Part shown: positions 41,078 through 46,494 of the stretch, piece after piece
Layout of the letters: each line of letters starts with the position of its first letter
Numbering within the stretch: position 1 is the first letter of the stretch
Assembly: GCA_040830545.1 (NCBI GenBank)
Contig: JBFOMB010000006.1
Coordinates: forward strand, 1 to 46,494
Length of the DNA stretch: 46,494 nt
From: HXMU1420-2 sp040830545
GTDB taxonomy: Bacteria > Pseudomonadota > Alphaproteobacteria > Rhodobacterales > Rhodobacteraceae
Direction of reading: 5' to 3'
Position numbers and translations under genes: made by a program
Notes under the pieces: model-generated
Seen by the model: the letters and a program-made list of their open reading frames with translations, nothing else
Databases searched by the model: none
Told to the model about the DNA's origin: nothing

Positions 41078-41280
41078 CATGCGCGGTTAGCTGCTGATAA
41101 CCAATTCCCGGTTTTATGGACCTCAAGACGAGTCGCGAATCACCTACCCGACTCGGGGGCCAGATCGACGTTCAAAAACCGATTCAGTGTTTTCAAAGGC
41201 TTGGATTTCGCGGCCTCACCATTTCTGGGGAGGAAGAACCTGTGAATTTACCAACAAAGTTAACGCATGCTATGGTTGTG

Positions 41281-41295
41281 TTAACCTTTCGTTAA
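41281..41295 (+). promoter_or_regulatory. CtrA-type binding site upstream of the small gene and luxR
   Basis: TTAA-CCTTTCG-TTAA matches the full CtrA recognition form TTAA-N7-TTAA, and the second half reads TTAAC as in the consensus. A third TTAAC half-site starts at 41260. The box is 20 bp before the ATG of the small gene, so CtrA could repress an upstream promoter or activate one that starts within the small gene and serves luxR. Confidence 0.65.
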
Positions 41296-41314
41296 CTACT
41301 TCGGAGTGACCTTG

Positions 41315-41533
41315 ATGACCAAGAATGATTGGATCCTGGATGTCCTGGCTGACCTGAAGGCCTTCGCATCGAGCAACGGTCTGTTCGCCATCAGCGAGCA
41401 GCTGGATGATACGATGTTGATTGCTGCAAGCGAGCTGGCATCCCAGAAAGACGAGGTCGCCACATCGTCAAATGGTGAAGCGGAATCAACTGGACCGTGT
41501 GTTAGAGGCGCTGGATGCCACAGACACGCTTGA
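41315..41533 (+). CDS. Small conserved-looking protein overlapping luxR
   Basis: 72 residues, MTKNDWILDVLADLKAFASS near the start, predicted mostly helical and acidic in the first 50 residues; the last 20 residues lie in the region shared with luxR and look low in information. No domain is recognised. GGAG precedes the ATG with 8 bases spacing. It overlaps luxR by 62 bp in another frame, so its translation probably influences that of luxR. The position between a CtrA-type box and luxR suggests a regulatory or partner role in quorum sensing. A GTG nine bases upstream is an alternative start. Confidence 0.65.
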   Translation: MTKNDWILDVLADLKAFASSNGLFAISEQLDDTMLIAASELASQKDEVATSSNGEAESTGPCVRGAGCHRHA

Positions 41534-42191
41534 TGAACTGGACGAGGTCATTTTTGGCCTCCGCGATGCGTTTGGTGTCGACCATCTGGTCTATCACTGG
41601 GTGGACAGTTCCGGCGACCAATATGGTTGCGGTACCTATTCGGACGAATGGCGCGACCGATATCTGGAACAAAACTACCTAAGGGTCGACCCGGTGGTGC
41701 TGGGGTGTTACCAGCGCTTCCACCCGGTCGACTGGAAGCGGCTGGATTGGACTGGCAAGGCCGTAAAGGCGTTTCTCATAGATGCATCAAACTACGGGCT
41801 TGGGAACCAAGGGTACTCGATCCCGATCCGTGGCCCGAACGGTCAGTTTGCCTTGTTCACGGTGAACCACACATGTGACGATGAAGAATGGGCCAAGTTC
41901 ATCGAAGCCAATGGTCGCGACCTGATCCTGATTGCACATTATTTCAATCGCAAGGCCCTACAATTCGAACCGGGTCGCGTACCCGAGAACGGGCAGTCCC
42001 TGTCCCCGCGCGAAGTGGATGCAATGACCCTGTTGGCGCTGGGATACAGCCGGGCGCAAGTCGCGGACAGTCTCGCCATCTCGGAAAACACCCTGCGCGT
42101 CTATATCGAAAGCGCGCGGTTCAAGTTGGGCGCGCTAAACACCACCCATGCCGTCGCTCGTGCGATGAGCCGGGGGCTGATCGTGGTCTGA
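41472..42191 (+). CDS. LuxR-family quorum-sensing transcriptional regulator
   Basis: 239 residues. The N-terminal autoinducer-binding domain has the conserved positions of TraR/LuxR proteins: W60 and Y64 in DEWRDRYLEQNY, D73 in YLRVDP and W88 in HPVDWKRLDW. The C-terminal helix-turn-helix runs from LSPREVDAMTLLALGYSRAQ to ENTLRVYIESARFKLG. It should bind a long-chain N-acyl-homoserine lactone made by the adjacent LuxI and regulate lux-box promoters. ATG 41472 gives the normal N-terminus; it has only a weak ribosome site, consistent with coupling to the overlapping small gene. luxI starts 124 bp downstream. Confidence 0.95.
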   Translation: MVKRNQLDRVLEALDATDTLDELDEVIFGLRDAFGVDHLVYHWVDSSGDQYGCGTYSDEWRDRYLEQNYLRVDPVVLGCYQRFHPVDWKRLDWTGKAVKAFLIDASNYGLGNQGYSIPIRGPNGQFALFTVNHTCDDEEWAKFIEANGRDLILIAHYFNRKALQFEPGRVPENGQSLSPREVDAMTLLALGYSRAQVADSLAISENTLRVYIESARFKLGALNTTHAVARAMSRGLIVV

Positions 42192-42228
42192 TCTCATTCT
42201 TCAGTGAATACCCTCTGACGCCCCCGCA

Positions 42229-42244
42229 CGTTGCCTGTGCAACG
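42229..42244 (+). promoter_or_regulatory. lux-box-like dyad upstream of luxI
   Basis: CGTTGC and GCAACG form a perfect dyad around CTGT, 71 bp before the luxI ATG. The size and position suit a LuxR-type operator giving positive feedback on luxI. No matching -10 box was identified with certainty. Confidence 0.5.
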
Positions 42245-42315
42245 GACGACCGGGCGCGGGGCCGTTAACACCCCTCTGGTCTGTTTGATCGCAGCACAGC
42301 AACGGAGGGACAGGC

Positions 42316-42954
42316 ATGCTGCGGTACATTTACGGGAACGAACTCAACGCATATCCGGAACTGGCGGCAGGCATGTTCCGTGACCGAGCCTATCAATTCC
42401 GCACCCGGATGGGCTGGGACGTGAGCGTTGATGAAAATGGGGAAGAACGCGACAACTACGATGCGTTGAACCCGCTTTACGTGATCTGGGAAATGGCGGA
42501 TGGCAGCCACGGCGGGTCGATGCGATTCCTGCCCACAACCGGCCCGGTCATGGTCAACGACATCTTTGGCCATCTGACGGGCGGCGCGCCGGTCACCAGT
42601 CCACTGATCTGGGAATGCACGCGGTTTTGTGTGTCACCTAATGGCGGGTCGCGCGTGGCGGCAGCCCTGATGCTGGGCGGTGGGGAGTTGATGACAGGCT
42701 TTGGCATCAAGCATTTTGTCGGTGTGTTTGACGCGCGGATGGAACGCATTTACCGCGCGATTGGGTCGTCCCCGGACCTGCTGGGGGCCGAAGGTGAAGG
42801 CCGTGACCGGATCAGTGTCGGCCTGTGGGACTTCAGCGAAGCGGCGCGCGCCCGTGTCGCCGACCGGGCCGAGGTCCCGCCGGAGCTGTCCCGTCTGTGG
42901 TTCGAACGCGCCTTTGGGGCCGCCCCGGCCGAACCGTTTTCCGCCTGCGCGTGA
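42316..42954 (+). CDS. luxI: Acyl-homoserine-lactone synthase (LuxI family)
   Basis: 212 residues. The residues conserved in LuxI/TraI synthases are present: R24, F28 and W34 in FRDRAYQFRTRMGWDV, D46 and D49 in ERDNYDALN, R70 in SMRFLPTTGP, and E100 and R103 in IWECTRFCV. It makes N-acyl-homoserine lactone from S-adenosylmethionine and acyl-ACP; the acyl chain cannot be deduced. GGAGGGACAGGC precedes the ATG. It sits behind luxR in the same direction with a lux-box-like dyad between. A hairpin follows at 42974-42996. Confidence 0.97.
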   Translation: MLRYIYGNELNAYPELAAGMFRDRAYQFRTRMGWDVSVDENGEERDNYDALNPLYVIWEMADGSHGGSMRFLPTTGPVMVNDIFGHLTGGAPVTSPLIWECTRFCVSPNGGSRVAAALMLGGGELMTGFGIKHFVGVFDARMERIYRAIGSSPDLLGAEGEGRDRISVGLWDFSEAARARVADRAEVPPELSRLWFERAFGAAPAEPFSACA

Positions 42955-42973
42955 TCACCGCTGGCACCTGCCG

Positions 42974-42996
42974 GGGGCGACCTGTAGGGTCGCCCC
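42974..42996 (+). terminator. GC-rich hairpin between luxI and the helicase ATG
   Basis: GGGGCGACC (42974-42982) pairs perfectly with GGTCGCCCC (42988-42996) around TGTAG. It is 19 bp after the luxI stop and its last base touches the ATG of the helicase gene. It may end the luxI message, or control helicase translation. Confidence 0.6.
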
Positions 42997-44532
42997 ATGA
43001 GTGTTCCAGCCATTACGTTTTCCGAAGATCAGGCCAGCGCCTATGACACCGTTGCCGAGGTTCTGCGTGGCGCCGGGGTCGATCTGGACGAAGGCCTGTT
43101 AACCCCGCCTCGTGAAACCGGGGCCGGCGTTTTGGCGGTGATGGGCAAGGCCGGATCGGGCAAAACACTGCTGCTGGCAGAACTCTATAAGGCTCTGGAA
43201 CAGACCGGGGTTGAGGTGGTTTCCGGGGATTATGAAGGCCGCCGCAGGAAGGATCGCAGGACCCTGGCGATCTTGGCCCCCACGAACAAGGCAGCAAGTG
43301 TGCTGCGATTACGCGGGGTGCCTGCGACGACCATTCACCGCATCCTCTACACACCGGTTTATGATCCGGAATACGAACGCATAGCCGATTGGCTGGCGGG
43401 GCAGGGTGAGCGGCCCGAGGTCGAAGGGCTGACGGATCAGGCGCTCGACCGGGCCGCCGCGTTTTACCTACGGAACAAATCCATCCCCGGCGCTTTGGCC
43501 GCCGCGGGATTGCGCGGCTCGGCCTTCATCACCGGCTGGAAACGGCGCGAAGACCCGCTCGACATCGGGTTTATCGACGAAGCGTCGATGTTGGCCGACC
43601 GCCAGTTCGAGGATTTGCAGGAAATCTTCCCGAACCTCCTGCTGTTTGGTGACCCCGCCCAGTTGGCCCCTGTGAATCAATCGGGCAAGATGGTGTTTGA
43701 TGGCCTGCCCCAACCGCGCAAGCTGGAACTGAGCCGCATCCACCGGCAGGAAGCCGACAACCCCATCCTGGACCTCGCTCATGCGCTGAGCGATCCGGCA
43801 CTGGAGTTCCACGATTTCGAACGGATGGTGGAGGAAACAGCCAAGAAAGACGAACGCGTGGTCTGGGGCCAGCGAGTCGAGGTGGATTTGATGGCGCGCA
43901 GTCCCGTTCTGGTCTGGCGCAATGCCACACGGATTCGGCTGATCAATGCCTTTCGTACCGTCTATGGCGCGCCCGAGGATGCATTGCTGGAGGGTGAGCC
44001 GCTGATCTGTGACGGGATCGAATTGCCGTTGAAACACCGCAAGAAACGGCTGGACCTGGAGGCGCGCGGACTGATCAAGGGCGCGCAGGTCGTGTATCTG
44101 GGGCCGGGCCGCAAGCCGGGGTTTTCCCGGTTGCACGTGATGGGGGCCGAAGACCCGCAGGTGTCCGCCGCGTCGATTGTGAAGATCGAAATGCCGGACG
44201 AGGAAGAACCGTTTATTCCCTACGCTGCACGTATGGGCGCGGCGTTCCTGCATGGGGCGGCGGTGACCATTCACAAGGCGCAAGGGTCGCAGTGGGAAAC
44301 CGTGCAGGTGTTCGCGCCGGATCTGTTTGTGGCGGCGCGTATGGGCCGGACCGAAGCCGGGCAGCCCCTGTGGAAACGGTTGGCCTATGTGGCCGTGACA
44401 CGGGCACAGGAACGCCTGATCTGGGTCGTGCGCAACCGGTTGTCCAAGCCTAGCCATGCGTTGCGAGTGGACGACCTGCGTGTGGCTCCGGCTCCGCTCA
44501 AGCTGGAAGAGGAAGAGGGCAGCTTGCTGTAA
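42997..44532 (+). CDS. RecD-like ATP-dependent DNA helicase (superfamily 1)
   Basis: 511 residues. The Q-like motif FSEDQASAYDTV is near the N-terminus; Walker A is GKAGSGKT (about 51-58), motif Ia LAPTNKAASVLRLRG, Walker B GFIDEASM, motif III LFGDPAQLAPV, and the C-terminal UvrD-like motifs TIHKAQGSQWETVQVF and LAYVAVTRAQERL. It is a stand-alone DNA helicase of the RecD2/ATP-dependent exonuclease type, expected to act in repair or recombination. The start must be close to 42997 because the Q-like motif begins at residue 8. No ribosome site is present; the ATG directly follows a hairpin, so a leaderless message is possible. Confidence 0.9.
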   Translation: MSVPAITFSEDQASAYDTVAEVLRGAGVDLDEGLLTPPRETGAGVLAVMGKAGSGKTLLLAELYKALEQTGVEVVSGDYEGRRRKDRRTLAILAPTNKAASVLRLRGVPATTIHRILYTPVYDPEYERIADWLAGQGERPEVEGLTDQALDRAAAFYLRNKSIPGALAAAGLRGSAFITGWKRREDPLDIGFIDEASMLADRQFEDLQEIFPNLLLFGDPAQLAPVNQSGKMVFDGLPQPRKLELSRIHRQEADNPILDLAHALSDPALEFHDFERMVEETAKKDERVVWGQRVEVDLMARSPVLVWRNATRIRLINAFRTVYGAPEDALLEGEPLICDGIELPLKHRKKRLDLEARGLIKGAQVVYLGPGRKPGFSRLHVMGAEDPQVSAASIVKIEMPDEEEPFIPYAARMGAAFLHGAAVTIHKAQGSQWETVQVFAPDLFVAARMGRTEAGQPLWKRLAYVAVTRAQERLIWVVRNRLSKPSHALRVDDLRVAPAPLKLEEEEGSLL

Positions 44533-44547
44533 TCAGCAAGCCCGAAA

Positions 44548-45309
44548 TCAGCGCTCGCGCAGCAACCGGAAAGCCGCCGATGCCCCCCAGCCCGCGACGA
44601 TTGCGATGGCCAGTGACATCAGGCCATAGATCAGCGGCTGTCGGCGGCTGAGCGAATACAGCCAGCGCTCTAGCCCGACCTTGCGCACGTCAATGGCGGT
44701 TTCCGTGCTGGACACAACCTCGCCACCGCGTGTCAGGAAAATACGCGTGGCATAGGCGCCTTCGGTCAGGTTTGCAGGCAGGTCGATTTCGGTGCGGAAC
44801 AGCGTCTGTTGATCCACAGCAACTGCGCCTTCCAGGTGCTGATACAACTGCTGTGCCTCGCGAACACGGATCAGCGCCTCGGTAAAAGTCTCGGCATCCT
44901 GGATATCCTGAGGAGCACCGACCGAGCGGATGGCGCGATCAATCGTGATCTTGTGGCGCAGGTCCTCGGTGCTGCTCAGCACTTCCTCCAGTGGGGCGCT
45001 GGTGGCAACAGTGTAGTAGCTGGGTGCACGGTCGACCTCGACTGTGTCGGTGTTGACCCAAATTCCGAACCGGCGGGCTTTGCGGCGGACGGTTACGGGT
45101 TCGGATGGGCCAGCAACAGCGATCACGACCTGCAGGGGCGGGCCATCAGGGATCGGTGTGTCGCGCTTCACCGCGCCAAAAATCAGGATCTCGTCGCCGT
45201 CAAATCGGGTTGTGATCGACACCTCGTCGCTCGACAGGCCCAGCACAACCTCTTCGGCCAGAGAAAGTGTCGGCAGAAGAAGCAGCGGAAGGATCAGCCA
45301 GCGCAACAT
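44548..45309 (-). CDS. TIGR02186-family membrane-anchored protein (TauE-associated)
   Basis: 253 residues. A signal peptide (MLRWLILPLLLLPTLSLA) is followed by a periplasmic beta-rich domain (VVLGLSSDEVSITTRFDGDEILIFGAVKRD, in parts) and a C-terminal anchor helix (PLIYGLMSLAIAIVAGWGASAAF). The family TIGR02186 is found in Alphaproteobacteria next to TauE/SafE permeases, as here, and may be the extracytoplasmic partner of the exporter. Its stop is 15 bp after the helicase stop on the opposite strand. The gap from tauE is 3 bp. Confidence 0.92.
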   Translation of the reverse strand: MLRWLILPLLLLPTLSLAEEVVLGLSSDEVSITTRFDGDEILIFGAVKRDTPIPDGPPLQVVIAVAGPSEPVTVRRKARRFGIWVNTDTVEVDRAPSYYTVATSAPLEEVLSSTEDLRHKITIDRAIRSVGAPQDIQDAETFTEALIRVREAQQLYQHLEGAVAVDQQTLFRTEIDLPANLTEGAYATRIFLTRGGEVVSSTETAIDVRKVGLERWLYSLSRRQPLIYGLMSLAIAIVAGWGASAAFRLLRER

Positions 45310-45312
45310 GGA

Positions 45313-46236
45313 TCAGTGACCCCCAGCCGCGCCGAGCGAATAAAGTTCGGACGGTTGCAGCAGCAAATCCAGCGCCAGCTTGCCACAGACCAGCAGGACC
45401 AGAGCGGCCAGCAGGATGCGCAACTGTTCGGCCTTTAGTCGTGTGCCGATTTGCGTTCCGACCTGCGCCCCGATCACACCGCCGATCAGCAGCAGCACGG
45501 CCAGCACCACATCCACGGTGTAGTTCGTGGTTGCGTGCAACAGGGTGGTGAAGCCAGTGACAAAGATAATCTGGAACAACGACGTGCCGACAACCACTTT
45601 GGTTGGCATGCCCAGCAGATAAATCATGGCCGGAACCATGATGAAGCCACCGCCAACGCCCATGATGGCGGCCAGAATACCGACCGCAACACCCACCAGG
45701 ATGGGGGGGATGACCGAAATATAGAGTCCCGAGGTACGAAAGCGCATTTTGAACGGCATCGCGTGCACCCAGCCGCGCTGCTTGCGTTTGCGCGGGCCTC
45801 CGGTCTGCGGTTTGTTCGCGCGACGGATGGCGTTCAGGCTTTCGATGAACATAAGCCCGCCGACGATGCCGAGGAAAACGACGTAGCAAAGCCGAACCAG
45901 CAGATCGACCTGGCCGAGGCTTTTGAGGTAGTTGAAGATCACCACGCCCAGGGCAGCGCCAATCAGACCGCCGATCAACAGGACAAAACCCATTTTTAGA
46001 TCAACTGTCTTTCGCCTGAAATGCGCCAGAACACCGGAAAAGGAAGACGCGACAATCTGATTTGCTTCGGTCGCAACCGCGACCGCCGGTGGGATGCCGA
46101 TGAAAAACAGCAATGGGGTCATCAAGAACCCGCCGCCGACTCCAAACATGCCGCTGAGGATACCCACCATCCCGCCCAATCCCAACAGGACGAAAGCGTT
46201 GACCGATACTTCGGCGATGGGCAGATAGATGAGCAT
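45313..46236 (-). CDS. TSUP-family sulfite exporter (TauE/SafE)
   Basis: 307 residues with eight or so membrane helices in two repeated halves, each with the family glycine motif: GGMVGILSGMFGVGGGFLMTP and AVGILAAIMGVGGGFIMVP. A basic cytoplasmic loop (RKRKQRG) separates the halves. TSUP proteins move sulfite, sulfoacetate or other organosulfur anions out of the cell; the cargo is not certain. The start at 46236 follows GGAGATGAC; the frame is open to 46305 but without a ribosome site. It is coupled to the TIGR02186 gene. Confidence 0.92.
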   Translation of the reverse strand: MLIYLPIAEVSVNAFVLLGLGGMVGILSGMFGVGGGFLMTPLLFFIGIPPAVAVATEANQIVASSFSGVLAHFRRKTVDLKMGFVLLIGGLIGAALGVVIFNYLKSLGQVDLLVRLCYVVFLGIVGGLMFIESLNAIRRANKPQTGGPRKRKQRGWVHAMPFKMRFRTSGLYISVIPPILVGVAVGILAAIMGVGGGFIMVPAMIYLLGMPTKVVVGTSLFQIIFVTGFTTLLHATTNYTVDVVLAVLLLIGGVIGAQVGTQIGTRLKAEQLRILLAALVLLVCGKLALDLLLQPSELYSLGAAGGH

Positions 46237-46349
46237 GTCATCTCCTAGTCCGAGCGTACATGTGTTTGCAACCAAATGCTGCGCTGCCGCGTCAGCAGGT
46301 CTCATCGTTTTGCGGAACTGGACTCACGCGGAACGATGTCCGCGCGGTA

Positions 46350-46494
46350 CTAGCGTTCCTTGATATACGGTTCTCCGCCTGCACGCGGTGGAATCGCCTT
46401 GCCGACAAAGCCCGCAAGGATCACCACCGTCAGGATAAAGGGCAGGGCATCCATCACCTGAACCGGGATCACGATGCCACACAGATCAATACTC
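46350..46494 (-). CDS. ABC transporter permease, C-terminal fragment (cut by window end)
   Basis: Reading on the minus strand from the window edge, 47 codons end at the TAG 46352-46350. The peptide contains GIVIPVQVMDALPFILTVVI and LAGFVGKAIPPRAGGEPYIK, the characteristic end of the BPD_transp_2 permeases of basic-membrane-protein-type nucleoside/sugar ABC importers. The remainder lies outside the window. It is upstream of tauE on the same strand with a 113-bp gap and is probably a separate unit. Confidence 0.82.
   Translation of the reverse strand, partial: SIDLCGIVIPVQVMDALPFILTVVILAGFVGKAIPPRAGGEPYIKER

Larger units (their letters stand above)
40957..41314 (+). other. Non-coding stretch between ccr and the quorum-sensing genes
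   Basis: 358 bp with no convincing gene. It holds two terminators of ccr (40978-41005 and 41055-41077), an unassigned 150-bp part (41080-41225), a strong ribosome-site sequence GGGGAGGA (41227-41234) ahead of a GTG mini-frame of 17 codons ending at 41295, and three TTAA half-sites at 41260, 41281 and 41292, the last two forming a CtrA-type box. Promoters of the following small gene and luxR must lie here. Confidence 0.7.

Noticed and set aside
41030..41245. A 71-codon plus-strand frame downstream of ccr
   Set aside because: It runs through an intrinsic terminator (41055-41077), has no ribosome site and no recognisable sequence.

Overview
The window is chromosomal DNA from an alphaproteobacterium, most likely a marine Roseobacter-clade member of the Rhodobacterales. 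The grounds are the ethylmalonyl-CoA pathway genes ccr and ecm, a sdhCDA-x-x-sdhB locus, a LuxR/LuxI quorum-sensing pair with a CtrA-type TTAA-N7-TTAA site, a TIGR02186/TauE pair, a small H-NS/HvrA-type protein, and high G+C coding with many ATGA stop/start overlaps. No rRNA, tRNA, IS element, prophage or CRISPR array was seen. The species cannot be named from the sequence.

Layout. 1-2068: 3' end of a thiamine-diphosphate enzyme coupled to a class III CoA-transferase. 2252-8275: a TTC38-like repeat protein, then an osmoregulated periplasmic glucan operon (opgC, opgG, opgH), closed by three back-to-back palindromes. 8348-9657 (minus): a secreted esterase and a membrane-anchored rhodanese. 9837-12150: three overlapping genes for a membrane parvulin, a HupE/UreJ protein and an unknown membrane protein. 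12263-16308: a divergent pair of exported proteins, a DUF900 serine hydrolase and a caspase-fold protein with a TTG start. 16400-18058: an isolated iron-type ABC permease. 18167-21146 (minus): a copA-cueR copper-efflux operon with a clear MerR-type 19-bp-spacer promoter.

21232-26322 is the most unusual part. A NicX-like ring-opening dioxygenase with its iron ligands is preceded by two perfect palindromes. It is followed by an acyl-CoA-dehydrogenase-fold flavoprotein that lacks both known catalytic-glutamate positions, an SRPBCC-alpha/beta-hydrolase fusion, a TetR regulator and a flavin reductase. I read this as an inducible pathway for a pyridine-type N-heterocycle, probably with a two-component flavin monooxygenase. 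The substrate is unknown.

26386-34652: a DUF1194 protein, then sdhC-sdhD-sdhA, two inserted genes (a sulfotransferase-like protein and an FkbM methyltransferase), sdhB, creD and a DUF1989 protein. 34686-40956: deoD and an H-NS-like gene (minus), then ethylmalonyl-CoA mutase (minus), a PlsB-like acyltransferase and crotonyl-CoA carboxylase/reductase. 41315-42954: quorum sensing, with a small protein overlapping luxR, then luxI behind a lux-box-like dyad. 42997-44532: a RecD-like helicase whose ATG directly abuts a 9-bp hairpin. 44548-46494 (minus): TIGR02186, TauE/SafE and the 3' end of a nucleoside/sugar-type ABC permease that runs off the window.

Three intergenic regions carry copies of one GC-rich palindromic repeat family (12177-12251, 18088-18115, 22339-22405).
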